The notes under the pieces were generated by a model, which did no database searches, was not told the DNA's origin, and saw only the letters and a list, made by a program, of their open reading frames with translations. Position numbers and translations under genes: made by a program. From contig NZ_JNFG01000039.1 of NCBI RefSeq assembly GCF_000729995.1, positions 1 to 59,050 of the forward strand: 59,050 nucleotides of DNA, written 5' to 3'. Below are positions 24,853 to 33,790 of the stretch, piece by piece. This stretch comes from Caballeronia sordidicola (GTDB taxonomy: Bacteria; Pseudomonadota; Gammaproteobacteria; Burkholderiales; Burkholderiaceae). Within the stretch, counting starts at the first letter, position 1. Each line of letters opens with the position of its first letter.

Positions 24853-25499
24853 CAGGCACTATCGACATTTTGCTAGTAGACGATCATCAGCTTGTGCGCG
24901 ACGGTCTGAGGCTGCGTCTGGATGCAATAGAAGGTTTTCGAGTAGTGGGCGAGGCGAGCAATATGCCTGACGCGCTAAGCGCGATCGAGCGTCTTGGGCC
25001 GGATCTTGTCTTGACCGACCTGAGCATGAAAGGCGGCAGCGGAGTTGCGCTCACGCGGGAAATCCGGGTGCGTCGACCGGAGATGCATGTTCTCGTTTTA
25101 TCGATGCACAACAATGCGGAATATATGGCCGAGGCGAGGGCGGCAGGCGCAAGCGGGTACGTGCTGAAAGATGCACCTGCCACGGAAATCATCGCGGCTA
25201 TTTACACCATCCTGGGAGGTGGCACTTACTTCAACGACCACCTCAAGCAAACTGCGGCGCTCCCGATAAAAGGTCTCGCGCCCGACTCCGTTCGCTACCT
25301 GCAGATGAAAAAATTGACGCCTCGCGAGCAAGAGCTGCTGCGAGACATAGCAGACGGATTGTCAAACAAGCAGATCGCAGTGTTGCACGAGCTTTCAATT
25401 CGGACGGTGGAGACACACAGAATGTCCATCAAGAGAAAATTGGAGATTGAAGGTCAGGCGGAACTCATCAAATTCGCTGTCGAGTTTTTCAAACACTAG
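24849..25499 (+). CDS. NarL/LuxR-family response regulator
   Basis: The protein has 216 residues with a receiver domain (acidic pair D11-D12, phosphoacceptor D57 in VLTDLSMKGGSG, Lys in YVLKDAPA) and a C-terminal LuxR-type HTH (LTPREQELLRDIADGLSNKQ, then SIRTVETHRMSIKRKL). It is coupled to the histidine kinase gene by ATGA overlap. The mirrored 15-bp sites in the nearby divergent region are its probable targets, controlling uptake of monocarboxylates. Confidence 0.93.
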   Translation: MTGTIDILLVDDHQLVRDGLRLRLDAIEGFRVVGEASNMPDALSAIERLGPDLVLTDLSMKGGSGVALTREIRVRRPEMHVLVLSMHNNAEYMAEARAAGASGYVLKDAPATEIIAAIYTILGGGTYFNDHLKQTAALPIKGLAPDSVRYLQMKKLTPREQELLRDIADGLSNKQIAVLHELSIRTVETHRMSIKRKLEIEGQAELIKFAVEFFKH

Positions 25500-25613
25500 T
25501 TGGGGCGATGTCGGGTCAACGTCGGATCGCCTGTCGGTCGACAAGCGTCCGACGTTCCTCAATCAGCGAGACCCTTAAGCAACTCAAGCGCAAGCCTTGC
25601 CGACGCCACCGCA

Positions 25614-25751
25614 ATGCCATTTGCTTTCGAGCCTGACGGCGCACCGGTGAGGTCAGTGACCCTGTACAGACTTGCGGCGGCTGAAACGGACATCGAAGAA
25701 CTGGAGCGCCGGGTGATCCGCGCGGTCTTCGGCTACCTGGAACGACCGTAA
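25614..25751 (+). CDS. Possible small ORF after the response regulator
   Basis: A 45-residue frame (MPFAFEPDG to GYLERP) is open here and extends upstream to 25500. No Shine-Dalgarno is visible and I recognise no family. One hint that it is real is the tandem repeat at 25740-25774, whose first unit contains this stop codon, as at other gene ends in the window. Otherwise the 604-bp gap to 26104 holds only the GntR-type operators. Confidence 0.25.
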   Translation: MPFAFEPDGAPVRSVTLYRLAAAETDIEELERRVIRAVFGYLERP

Positions 25752-25774
25752 GAACGACCATAAGACAGCCATAA
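25740..25774 (+). repeat. Stop-containing tandem repeat (GAACGACCGTAA type)
   Basis: GAACGACCGTAA (25740), GAACGACCATAA (25752) and GACAGCCATAA (25764) are contiguous units of 12, 12 and 11 bp, each ending in TAA. The first TAA closes the small frame above. Confidence 0.75.
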
Positions 25775-25930
25775 GCCAGCGGCTCGCTATCCCTCAGCTT
25801 ATTCACCCCCTGCATCTCTCTCGCACACGCTCACGACAGCCGGTTCACCCTCCCGGTTCATTGCAGGACGGGCTTAGCCGCGCGATCCACGCCTTTCTCC
25901 GTTTCCCTAAACCCATCCACATACGCATCT

Positions 25931-25954
25931 AATATTATGGAATACCATAATATT
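25931..25954. promoter_or_regulatory. GntR-type operator, perfect 24-bp palindrome
   Basis: Ten-bp arms AATATTATGG and CCATAATATT flank AATA without mismatch. The core TATGGAATACCATA (25936-25949) recurs exactly at 33791 and less exactly at 25978 and 32928. It lies upstream of the monooxygenase operon. Confidence 0.85.
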
Positions 25955-25977
25955 GAAATGCTTGATTTGCGACATTC

Positions 25978-25991
25978 GTTGGAATACCGTA
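25978..25991. promoter_or_regulatory. Second, weaker GntR-type operator
   Basis: GTTGGAATACCGTA matches the core TATGGAATACCATA at 11 of 14 positions. It starts exactly 42 bp after the first core, about four helical turns, which would allow two dimers to bind the same DNA face. Confidence 0.6.
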
Positions 25992-26103
25992 ATACCAGCC
26001 GCAACGTTCAAGCGGTCGAGACAAAGCGGGACGCGGTCGGCTAGACGCCCGAGTTATTCGCGCCCGCAGCAAGACGGACTGTTTTTCTGCCCATAGGTCG
26101 ATC

Positions 26104-27147
26104 ATGAAATTCTCGCTGTTTCTCCACATGGAGCGTTACGACGCGCACACGTCGCATCGGCAACTCTTCGACGAACTCACTGAACTTGTCCAGATCGCGG
26201 AAAAAGGCGGCTTCGAAACCGCGTGGGTCGGCGAGCATCACGCAATGGAATTCACGATCGCGCCGAACCCCTTCATCAACCTTTCGTACCTTGCAGCGCG
26301 CACCGAACGCATTCGTCTTGGCACTGGCACGGTGATCGCGCCGTTCTGGCATCCGATCCGCCTTGCAGGTGAAGCCGGCATGGTCGATGTCGCGAGCAAC
26401 GGGCGTCTCGACCTAGGCATTGCGCGCGGTGCGTATTCCTTCGAATACGAACGCTTGCTGCCGGGCCTCGACGCGTTCGGCGCCGGCGCACGGATGCGCG
26501 AACTCGTGCCGGCATTGCAGAATTTATTCAAGGGCGATTACGCGCATCAGGGCGAGTTCTGGTCGTGGCCTTCGACCACGCCAGTGCCGCGCCCGATCCA
26601 GCAGCCCAATCCGCCGATGTGGCTTGCGGCGCGCGATCCGAACTCGCATGAGTTCGCGGTGAGGAACAGCTGCAATGTGCAGGTCACGTCGCTGGCGGCG
26701 GGTGACGGCGAAGTGGTGAACCTGATGGACCGTTTCAACGCGGCCTGCAAGGCGAACCCCGACGTGCCGCGTCCACAGATCATGATGCTGATGCACACCT
26801 TCGTGGGCGCGGACGCCGCGGAAGTCGATGCGGCTGTCGCGGACCTGAGCCGCTTCTACTGTTATTTCAGCAAGTGGTTCAAGAACGAGCGGCCGGTGAA
26901 GCAGGGCTTCATTGAACCGCTGACGGAAGCGGACATCGCCTCGTTCCCGCAGTACACCCCGGAGCAGATTCGCAAGAACCTGGTGATCGGCCAGCCCGCC
27001 GATGTCATCGACCGGTTGAAACAGTATGAAGAACTCGGCTTCGATCAATACAGCTTCTGGCTCGACAGCAACATGAGTTTCGAGCGCAAGCGCCGTTCGC
27101 TGGAGCTGTTTATCGCCGACGTGATGCCCGCGTTCGACGCCCGCTAA
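26104..27147 (+). CDS. LLM-class (luciferase-like) flavin-dependent monooxygenase
   Basis: The protein has 347 residues with the bacterial luciferase TIM-barrel pattern: MKFSLFLHMERYD at the first strand, FETAWVGEHHAMEF, RIRLGTGTVIAPFWHPIRLA, GRLDLGIARGAYSFEYERL, and a late GFDQYSFWLDSNMSFERKRR. These enzymes use reduced flavin supplied by a separate reductase, which is encoded at 35307. It begins a long plus-strand operon behind two GntR-type operators. A flavin monooxygenase with aldehyde dehydrogenase, hydrolase and flavin reductase suggests oxygenation and cleavage of a small, possibly nitrogen-containing molecule. The ribosome site is weak. Confidence 0.9.
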   Translation: MKFSLFLHMERYDAHTSHRQLFDELTELVQIAEKGGFETAWVGEHHAMEFTIAPNPFINLSYLAARTERIRLGTGTVIAPFWHPIRLAGEAGMVDVASNGRLDLGIARGAYSFEYERLLPGLDAFGAGARMRELVPALQNLFKGDYAHQGEFWSWPSTTPVPRPIQQPNPPMWLAARDPNSHEFAVRNSCNVQVTSLAAGDGEVVNLMDRFNAACKANPDVPRPQIMMLMHTFVGADAAEVDAAVADLSRFYCYFSKWFKNERPVKQGFIEPLTEADIASFPQYTPEQIRKNLVIGQPADVIDRLKQYEELGFDQYSFWLDSNMSFERKRRSLELFIADVMPAFDAR

Positions 27148-27162
27148 ACCGGAGCAGATCAC

Positions 27163-28635
27163 ATGTTGCAGACGTTCCAGCACTACATCGATGGCGAATT
27201 CAGCGACGCCTCGCAGAGCTTCGACAGCATCAATCCGGCGACCGGCGAGGTGTGGGCGAGCATGCCCGCAGCCAGCGCGGCGGATGTCGACCGGGCAGTC
27301 AGAGCGGCCGACCGCGCGCTGTTCGCGGCAGAGTGGGCCAACCTGAATGCGAGCCAGCGCGGCAAGCTGCTGTACCGGCTTGCGGATCTTGTCGCCGCCA
27401 ACGCGCAGGAACTGGCTGAACTGGAGACGGCCGACACCGGCAAGATCATCCGCGAGACGCGCAGCCAGATTGGTTATGTCGCCGAGTATTACCGCTATTA
27501 CGCGGGCGTGGCGGACAAGATTCAAGGGGCATATCTTCCCGTCGACAAGCCGGACATGGAAGTGTTTCTCCGACGCGAGCCGGTGGGTGTGGTCGCCGGA
27601 ATCGTGCCGTGGAATTCGCAATTGTTTTTATCGGCGGTGAAGATTGGACCCGCGCTCGCGGCGGGTTGCACGATCGTCATCAAGGCGTCGGAAGAGGGCC
27701 CTGCGCCGCTGCTCGCGTTTGCGCGTCTGATTCACGAGGCTGGCTTTCCGGCGGGTGTGGTGAACATCCTGACGGGTTTTGGCGCCGATTGCGGTCATGC
27801 GCTCACTACGCATCCGCTCGTCGCGAAAATTGCGTTCACTGGCGGTCCTGAAACTGCGCGCCATATCGTGCGGAACTCGGCTGAGAATCTCGCGGCGACG
27901 TCGCTCGAACTGGGCGGCAAATCACCGGTACTGGTGTTCGACGACGCCGATGTTGAAAGCGTCAGCAACGCGGTCATCGCGGGTATTTTTGCGGCCACCG
28001 GCCAGAGTTGCGTGGCGGGTTCGCGGCTGCTCGTGCAGAGCGGCATTCGTGAGCGCCTGCTGGCGAAACTGGTCGAGAAAGCGTGGGCAATCAAGATAGG
28101 CGATCCGCAGAATGTGGATACGGAAATGGGCCCGCTGGCTACGGCCAAGCAACGTGACCACATTGAATCGGTGCTGGCGGCAAGCCTGGCTGCGGGCGCG
28201 AAGCTGCTGACCGGTGGCCATCGTCCCGAGGGCATGGGGAAAGGGTTTTTCTTCGAGCCGACCATTGTTGAATGCGCCACGTCGGACGTACCGAGCGTCG
28301 CGCAGGAACTGTTCGGCCCCGTGCTCAGCGTGATGAGTTTCGATACTGACGAGCAGGCAATTGCGCTCGCAAACGATACGCGATACGGCTTGGCTTCAGG
28401 CGTGTTCACGCGCGACCTGACGCGCGCTCACCGCCTGACACGCAGGCTTCGCGCCGGCATTGTCTGGGTGAATACCTATCGCGCGGTCTCGCCAATCGTT
28501 CCGTTCGGCGGATACCAGTTGAGCGGTCTTGGACGCGAAGGCGGGCTCGACGCCGTGCTCGACTACACCCGCACCAAATCCGTGTGGATCCGCACATCGG
28601 ACGAGCCGATCGCAGATCCCTTCGTCATGCGTTGA
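27163..28635 (+). CDS. Aldehyde dehydrogenase, NAD(P)-dependent
   Basis: The protein has 490 residues of the classical ALDH fold: VAGIVPWNSQLFL, IKASEEGPAPLL, FTGGPETARHI, catalytic Glu in LELGGKSPVLVF, catalytic Cys in GQSCVAGSRLL, and QELFGPVLSVMSF. It would oxidise the aldehyde released by the preceding monooxygenase to an acid. It follows the monooxygenase gene by 15 bp and precedes the NIPSNAP gene by 16 bp. Family resemblance is to betaine- or gamma-aminobutyraldehyde-type dehydrogenases, but the substrate is unknown. Confidence 0.93.
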   Translation: MLQTFQHYIDGEFSDASQSFDSINPATGEVWASMPAASAADVDRAVRAADRALFAAEWANLNASQRGKLLYRLADLVAANAQELAELETADTGKIIRETRSQIGYVAEYYRYYAGVADKIQGAYLPVDKPDMEVFLRREPVGVVAGIVPWNSQLFLSAVKIGPALAAGCTIVIKASEEGPAPLLAFARLIHEAGFPAGVVNILTGFGADCGHALTTHPLVAKIAFTGGPETARHIVRNSAENLAATSLELGGKSPVLVFDDADVESVSNAVIAGIFAATGQSCVAGSRLLVQSGIRERLLAKLVEKAWAIKIGDPQNVDTEMGPLATAKQRDHIESVLAASLAAGAKLLTGGHRPEGMGKGFFFEPTIVECATSDVPSVAQELFGPVLSVMSFDTDEQAIALANDTRYGLASGVFTRDLTRAHRLTRRLRAGIVWVNTYRAVSPIVPFGGYQLSGLGREGGLDAVLDYTRTKSVWIRTSDEPIADPFVMR

Positions 28636-28651
28636 AACAGATAGAGCCTCC

Positions 28652-28966
28652 ATGTACTACGAAATCCGCACTTACAAGATCCGCACCGGCGCAGTCCCCG
28701 CGTATCTGAAACTCGTCGAGGAAGAAGGCATCGCGTTGCAGAAGGAGCATCTGGGAGAACTCGTGGGTTACTTCTTCTCCGAGATCGGGCCGCTCAACCA
28801 GATCGTTCATATGTGGGCTTATACGAGCCTCGATGACCGCGAGGCGCGTCGTCAGCGACTGGCTGAAGACCCGGCGTGGCAGGCATTCGCACCGAAGATC
28901 CAGGCACTGCTGGAAACGATGGAAAGCAAAATCATGAAGCCCGCTGCATTTTCGCCGCTCAAGTAA
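28652..28966 (+). CDS. NIPSNAP-family protein
   Basis: The protein has 104 residues and begins with the family signature MYYEIRTYKIRTGAVPAYL; HMWAYTSLDDREARRQRLAEDPAW is the second hallmark (given here in outline). NIPSNAP proteins are ferredoxin-like-fold dimers often found in catabolic operons, where they may act as monooxygenase-like or accessory proteins. Upstream in-frame codons overlap the aldehyde dehydrogenase gene and are not used. Short repeats follow its stop. Confidence 0.88.
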   Translation: MYYEIRTYKIRTGAVPAYLKLVEEEGIALQKEHLGELVGYFFSEIGPLNQIVHMWAYTSLDDREARRQRLAEDPAWQAFAPKIQALLETMESKIMKPAAFSPLK

Positions 28967-29007
28967 AACCAGCCGTTCAAGCTCAAGTCCTCTCAAAGCC
29001 AGCCGTT
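28958..29007 (+). repeat. Repeat copying the NIPSNAP gene end
   Basis: CTCAAGTAAAACCAGCCGTT (28958-28977) contains the last codons and the stop of the NIPSNAP gene. CTCAAAGCCAGCCGTT (28992-29007) is a shortened second copy. Another CTCAAG lies between them. Confidence 0.65.
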
Positions 29008-29028
29008 TCCTTTCAAGGAGCAGTCGTC

Positions 29029-30078
29029 ATGCAGCAACCGTTAAATTTGCACGCCCTGGTGCGCGCGTTGATCGTTACCGCTGTTGTTTCGGTTACCGCA
29101 TCCGTTACCGCGCCCGTGTTCGCGGCGGCCGCGCCGATCGTCTTCGCCAGTTGGGGCGGCACGACGCAATCGGCTCAACAGAAAGAGTGGGCGGTGCCCT
29201 TCACCCAGGCATCGGGAGTCCAGGTGCTGATGGACGGGCCGACCGACTACGGCAAGCTCAAGGCGATGGTCGACAGCGGCAACGTGCAGTGGGACGTGGT
29301 CGACGTCGAAGGCGATTTTGCGTATGCCGCACTGCGCGACGGGCTGGTTGAGCCGATTGATTATTCGGTGGTGAACAAGAGCCAGCTGGACCCGCGTTTC
29401 ATGTCGCCGGGTGCTGTCGGGAGTTTCTATTATTCGTTCGTGCTGGGATACAACAAGGCAACGTTCAAGAACGGCGCGCCGGCCAACTACGCCGATCTCT
29501 TCGATACAAAACGCTTCCCCGGCAAACGCACGTTCTACAAATGGTCCGCACCGGGCGTGCTGGAAGTTGCATTGCTCGCCGACGGCGTTGCGCCCGACAA
29601 GCTGTATCCGCTCGATCTCGATCGCGCGTTCAAGAAGCTCGACACCATCAAGAGCGACATTGTCTGGTGGAGCGGCGGTGCGCAGTCGCAGCAGTTGATG
29701 GCATCGGGCGAGGCGCCGCTCGGCGTGTTCTGGAACGGCCGCCTGCATGCATTGCAGCAAACCGGCGTGGATGTGGGTGTGTCGTGGAACCAGAACCTGA
29801 CCGCCGCCGACATGCTCGTGGTGCCCAAGGGCGCGAAGCACAAGGACGAGGCCATGAAGTTCCTCGCCACTGCGACCAGCGCACAGGCGCAGGCGAATTT
29901 CGCGGCTGAAACGGGCTATGCGCCGATCAACCTGAAATCGGCTGCGCTGCTTCCCGCCGATGTAGCGAAGACCCAGCCGGACCAGTACAAGGCAACGCAG
30001 ATCAACCTGGACATGAAGTACTGGGCCGATCATCGCGACGAAATTGCCAAGCGCTGGTATGCGTGGCAATCGAAGTAA
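29029..30078 (+). CDS. Polyamine-type ABC transporter substrate-binding protein
   Basis: From ATG 29029 (CAAGGAG upstream) the protein has 349 residues with a Sec signal peptide (cleavage near VFA-AAAP, about residue 32). The mature part is a type II periplasmic binding protein of the spermidine/putrescine class: IVFASWGGTTQSAQQKEWA, WDVVDVEGDFAYAALRDG, FVLGYNKATF, VWWSGGAQSQQLMASGE. It delivers the locus substrate to the two permeases encoded next. Polyamine-type systems also import other small cationic or N-containing compounds. Confidence 0.92.
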   Translation: MQQPLNLHALVRALIVTAVVSVTASVTAPVFAAAAPIVFASWGGTTQSAQQKEWAVPFTQASGVQVLMDGPTDYGKLKAMVDSGNVQWDVVDVEGDFAYAALRDGLVEPIDYSVVNKSQLDPRFMSPGAVGSFYYSFVLGYNKATFKNGAPANYADLFDTKRFPGKRTFYKWSAPGVLEVALLADGVAPDKLYPLDLDRAFKKLDTIKSDIVWWSGGAQSQQLMASGEAPLGVFWNGRLHALQQTGVDVGVSWNQNLTAADMLVVPKGAKHKDEAMKFLATATSAQAQANFAAETGYAPINLKSAALLPADVAKTQPDQYKATQINLDMKYWADHRDEIAKRWYAWQSK

Positions 30079-30113
30079 AAACAATGGCTGCCGATCATCT
30101 TGAAGGAGTTGTC

Positions 30114-30998
30114 ATGTCGAACACAGTGAGCACTGTCGCGGAGCCCTCGGTTTCCCTGCCGAGGATGAGCGCCGGTTTCAGGAGGGCACGGCTGGTGCTG
30201 CCGGCCCTGCTGTTGCTGATCGTGTTCTTCATGTTGCCGGTCCTCTCGCTGCTGTTGAGGAGCGTGCTGGACCCATCGCCCGGGCTGCAGAACTATGCGC
30301 AGTTGTTCGGCTCGACGACTTACCTGCGGGTCTTCGGCAATACTTTTTTCGTGGCCTCGGTGGTGACGGCGGTGACGCTCGTGATCGGTTTTCCGACTGC
30401 ATGGCTGCTCGCCATTGCACCGCGGTGGGTGAGCAAGCTGGTATTCGCTATCCTGCTGCTCTCGATGTGGACCAACCTGCTCGCACGCACCTTCGCCTGG
30501 ATGGTCCTGCTGCAGCAGACAGGTCCGATCAACCGCTTGCTGATGTGGCTCGGCGTGATTCATGAGCCGCTGACGCTCGTCAACAACCTGACCGGCGTCA
30601 CGATCGGCATGACCTACATCATGTTGCCGTTCCTCGTGATGCCGCTGCATGCCACCCTGCGCGCCATCGATCCGACCACGCTACGCGCAGCCGCTATCTG
30701 CGGCGCGAGCCGTTGGCAGGCATTCTGGCGCGTGCTGGTGCCGCTCGCCATGCCGGGCATTGCCAGCGGTGCATTGATGGTGTTCGTGATGGCGCTCGGG
30801 TACTTCGTAACACCTGCGTTGCTCGGCGGCCCCGAGTACATGATGCTCGCGGAACTGATCGCGCAACTCGTGCAGCAATTGCTGAACTGGGGGCTCGCGG
30901 GCGCCGCCGCCTTCGTGCTGCTGCTCGTGACGCTGTCGCTCTATGCGGTGCAACTGCGCTTTTCCGGCCGCGCGCCGGGTGCTTCGGGAGTTCACTGA
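30114..30998 (+). CDS. ABC transporter permease (PotB-like)
   Basis: From ATG 30114 (GAAGGAG upstream) the protein has 294 residues and six membrane helices. The cytoplasmic EAA-type loop is visible as LRAAAICGASRWQAFWRVLVP (given as DPTTLRAAAICGASRWQAFW in part). It pairs with the next permease to form the channel. The early residues up to 40 are a cytoplasmic tail. Confidence 0.92.
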   Translation: MSNTVSTVAEPSVSLPRMSAGFRRARLVLPALLLLIVFFMLPVLSLLLRSVLDPSPGLQNYAQLFGSTTYLRVFGNTFFVASVVTAVTLVIGFPTAWLLAIAPRWVSKLVFAILLLSMWTNLLARTFAWMVLLQQTGPINRLLMWLGVIHEPLTLVNNLTGVTIGMTYIMLPFLVMPLHATLRAIDPTTLRAAAICGASRWQAFWRVLVPLAMPGIASGALMVFVMALGYFVTPALLGGPEYMMLAELIAQLVQQLLNWGLAGAAAFVLLLVTLSLYAVQLRFSGRAPGASGVH

Positions 30999-30999
30999 C

Positions 31000-31797
31000 A
31001 TGCTGCTTGATTTCGATCGTCTCGGACCGTTGCGCTGGGCGCTGCTGGCGGTGGGTGTGGCCGTATCGCTGTTCCTGTTGTTGCCGGTGCTGTTCATTGT
31101 CGCGTTGTCGTTCGGCGATTCGCAGTGGCTGATGTTTCCTCCGCCCGGCTGGACGTGGCGCTGGTACGCCATGCTGTTTACCGATCCGGGCTGGCTCGAC
31201 TCGCTGATGACCAGCGTCGAACTGGGCGTGGTCGTGATGGTGTTGTCGGTCGTGCTGGGCCTCTTTGCTTCGCTTGCATTGACGCGTGGCAACTTCCGCG
31301 GCCGTGCGCTGCTGAAAGCGTTTTTCCTCACGCCAATGGTGTTGCCTGTAGTCGTGCTCGCCGTCGCGTTGTATGGGTTTTTCCTACGCATCGGGTTGAC
31401 GGGAACGCTGGTCGGATTCGTGATCGGGCACCTGATCATTGCGTTGCCGTTTTCGATCATCGCCATCAGCAATTCGCTGGAGAGTTTCGATACCGCGCTC
31501 GAGGACGCTGCGCTGATCTGCGGCGCGAGCCCGTTCGAAGTGAAGTGGCGCGTGACGCTGCCCGCTATCCGTCTCGGTCTGTTTGCCGCTGCGATCTTCT
31601 CGTTCCTGGCGTCCTGGGATGAAGTAGTGGTGTCGATCTTCATGGCCAGTCCGACCTTGCAGACGCTGCCCGTGCGCATCTGGAGCACGTTGCGGCAGGA
31701 CCTGACGCCCGTGATTGCCGCGGCGTCGTCGCTGCTGGTCGGCCTGACTGTCATCCTGATGTTGCTGGGGCTTGTTCTTAAGAGAGGTAAATCGTGA
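31000..31797 (+). CDS. ABC transporter permease (PotC-like)
   Basis: The protein has 265 residues and six helices, with the EAA-type loop FDTALEDAALICGASPFEVK before RVTLPAIRLGLF. The start at 31000 lies one base after the preceding stop, with GGGAG upstream. It completes the heterodimeric permease. Its stop overlaps the GTG start of the ATPase gene. Confidence 0.92.
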   Translation: MLLDFDRLGPLRWALLAVGVAVSLFLLLPVLFIVALSFGDSQWLMFPPPGWTWRWYAMLFTDPGWLDSLMTSVELGVVVMVLSVVLGLFASLALTRGNFRGRALLKAFFLTPMVLPVVVLAVALYGFFLRIGLTGTLVGFVIGHLIIALPFSIIAISNSLESFDTALEDAALICGASPFEVKWRVTLPAIRLGLFAAAIFSFLASWDEVVVSIFMASPTLQTLPVRIWSTLRQDLTPVIAAASSLLVGLTVILMLLGLVLKRGKS

Positions 31798-32876
31798 GCG
31801 CACCGTTTTTGCAGATCCAACGGCTTCGTAAAACCTACGACCAGGTGGTCGCTATCGACCACGTCTCGCTCGATATCAAGAAGGGCGAGTTCATGACCTT
31901 CCTCGGGCCGTCGGGTTCGGGCAAGAGCACGACGTTGTACATCGTCGCGGGCTTTCAGTCGCCGACCGAAGGGCGCGTGCTGCTCGACGGCAAGTCGCTG
32001 CTGTCGGTCGCGCCGAACAAGCGCAACATCGGCATGGTGTTTCAGCGCTACACTCTGTTTCCGCATCTGACGGTTGGCGAGAACGTTGCGTTTCCGCTGC
32101 GCGTGCGACATCTGCCCGACGCCCAGGTGAAGTCGAAGGTCGAGCAGATGTTGAAGCTCGTACACCTTGGCGATTGCCGCGACCGCATGCCGGACCAGTT
32201 GTCGGGCGGGATGCAGCAGCGCGTGGCAATCGCCCGTGCGCTCGCTTACGATCCGCCGGTCCTCCTGATGGACGAACCACTTTCCGCGCTTGATAAAAAG
32301 CTGCGCGAGGAACTGCAGACCGAGCTCCGGCGCATCCACCAGCAGACCGGCGTGACAATCCTCTATGTGACCCACGACCAGGAAGAGGCGCTGCGTCTGT
32401 CAGACAGGATCGCGGTGTTCAACAAAGGGCGCATCGAGCAGGTGGGCAGCGGCGAGGAGCTCTATGCGAAGCCGGCGTCGCGCTTTGTCGCGAGTTTCAT
32501 CGGCAACTCGAATTTCCTGCCGGTTACGCTGGCCGGCAGCAACGGCTCGTCGCAGGCGGTGTTTCCGAACGGCAAGCCGGTTTCCGTCGGCGGCTTCAGT
32601 CACGCGCTGAACGATGGCGACAACGGCGCGCTGATGCTCCGGCCCGAACAGATCCGCATTCGTGCGCAGCCGTCTGACCTTGCGGAAGGCGGTTTGCAGG
32701 TGGTCGTTCGCGATGTCACTTATCTTGGCGACACCATGCACTATGCGGTTTCCACGCCCTGGGAACAGGAGATCGCGGTGCGGACATCCATCAGCTTGCA
32801 CGCGCCGAGCCTGGCGGTTGGTGCGCGGGCCTGGCTCGAATGGGAGAACGAGAGCGCACGGGTGTTCGCCGCCTGA
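31794..32876 (+). CDS. ABC transporter ATP-binding protein (PotA-like)
   Basis: The protein has 360 residues: an ABC domain with Walker A GPSGSGKSTT, Q-loop VFQRYTLFPHLTV, signature LSGGMQQRVA, Walker B VLLMDEPLSAL and switch His in VTHDQEEAL, then a C-terminal TOBE domain (LRPEQIRI, VRDVTYLGDTMHY). The GTG start at 31794 overlaps the permease stop (GTGA) and has AGAGAGG upstream. It energises the polyamine-type importer. Confidence 0.93.
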   Translation: MSAPFLQIQRLRKTYDQVVAIDHVSLDIKKGEFMTFLGPSGSGKSTTLYIVAGFQSPTEGRVLLDGKSLLSVAPNKRNIGMVFQRYTLFPHLTVGENVAFPLRVRHLPDAQVKSKVEQMLKLVHLGDCRDRMPDQLSGGMQQRVAIARALAYDPPVLLMDEPLSALDKKLREELQTELRRIHQQTGVTILYVTHDQEEALRLSDRIAVFNKGRIEQVGSGEELYAKPASRFVASFIGNSNFLPVTLAGSNGSSQAVFPNGKPVSVGGFSHALNDGDNGALMLRPEQIRIRAQPSDLAEGGLQVVVRDVTYLGDTMHYAVSTPWEQEIAVRTSISLHAPSLAVGARAWLEWENESARVFAA

Positions 32877-32927
32877 CGAAGGCGTGTCCCTTGACGGCAG
32901 CAGGAATACAGTACGCGTGTGCAATAC

Positions 32928-32941
32928 TATGGGATTCCAAG
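32928..32941. promoter_or_regulatory. GntR-type operator upstream of gntR
   Basis: TATGGGATTCCAAG matches the core TATGGAATACCATA at 10 of 14 positions and lies 41 bp before the regulator's start, so autoregulation is likely. A further GGGATTCC lies at 32948-32955. Confidence 0.55.
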
Positions 32942-32981
32942 AACCAGGGATTCCGGACATCAGACCGGAGACAAGAAAACC

Positions 32982-33668
32982 ATGATCGATCAAATGCGTG
33001 TCGACCGAAGTGCACCGACGTTGCGCGAGCTGACGCTGGAGAAATTGCGCGATGCGATTTCGCAGGGCATTTATCACCCCGGTGACCGCCTGATCGAGCG
33101 CACGCTGTGCGATCAACTGGGCGTCAGCCGGACCGTGGTACGCGAAGTGTTGCGTCACCTTGAGACCGAGGGACTTGTCGAGACCGTCGCGCATTCCGGG
33201 CCGATCGTGGCTCGCCTCGATCCCGAGCAGGTTCAGGAAATTTACGAAATCCGCGCGTTGCTGGAGTCCGAGGCGGCGCGAGCGTGTGCCGAGCATGCAA
33301 CCCCGGCGCTGGTGAAACAGCTACGCGAAATCCGTAAGGAAATCGAAGACGCGTTCGACGCGTCGGACTTCAAACGCGTGCTGACTTACACAGAGCGCTT
33401 CTACGAAGTCATGTTCACCGGCGGCCACAAGCTGATGATGCATCAGGTGGTCAAGTCGCTGAACGCGCGGATCAACCAGTTGCGATCCGTGACGATTGCT
33501 TCGCCGGGGCGAGGCACGGACTCGAATCGGGAGATGAACAAATTGCTGTCGGCTATCGCCAAGAAAGACGGCGATGCTGCCGCTGCGGCATCGCTTGAAC
33601 ATGTGCGTCGCACGGCCGGCATCGTGATGGCCACGCTTGCCGAGAGGGCGGCCGAAGCCAGCGCGTGA
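32982..33668 (+). CDS. GntR-family regulator, FadR/FCD subfamily
   Basis: From ATG 32982 the protein has 228 residues: an N-terminal winged helix (LREAISQG-like LRDAISQGIYHPGDRLIERTL, then LGVSRTVVREVLRHLETEGLV) and a helical FCD ligand-binding domain (EIYEIRALLESEAARACAE onward). FCD domains bind small carboxylates, often with a metal. The recurring palindrome at 25931, 32928 and 33791 is its probable operator, so it would control both halves of the catabolic locus and itself. Codons upstream to 32919 overlap its own operator. An intrinsic terminator follows. Confidence 0.9.
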   Translation: MIDQMRVDRSAPTLRELTLEKLRDAISQGIYHPGDRLIERTLCDQLGVSRTVVREVLRHLETEGLVETVAHSGPIVARLDPEQVQEIYEIRALLESEAARACAEHATPALVKQLREIRKEIEDAFDASDFKRVLTYTERFYEVMFTGGHKLMMHQVVKSLNARINQLRSVTIASPGRGTDSNREMNKLLSAIAKKDGDAAAAASLEHVRRTAGIVMATLAERAAEASA

Positions 33669-33698
33669 ACACTATGCGGCATCGAACCCAGGCTAAGA

Positions 33699-33724
33699 AA
33701 CCGTCGACATCGACGGTTTTTTTT
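33699..33724 (+). terminator. Intrinsic terminator after gntR
   Basis: AACCGTCG and CGACGGTT form a perfect 8-bp stem around ACAT, followed by a T-run (stem T's plus 33721-33724). It separates the importer/gntR transcript from the PF06684 operon. Confidence 0.88.
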
Positions 33725-33790
33725 CGCCCTCAGGTTTCACGGCGTGCTCTCGTAAACCCCTCAATCGTCGAAAATTCTTGCATCCAGTAA

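Noticed and set aside
26524..27621. 365-residue minus-strand frame
   Set aside because: It is antisense to the monooxygenase and aldehyde dehydrogenase genes and lacks any recognisable domain.
30681..32375. 564-residue open frame on the minus strand
   Set aside because: It is antisense to the importer permease and ATPase genes, with low-complexity Ser/Thr/Arg/Asn-rich translation and no domain.
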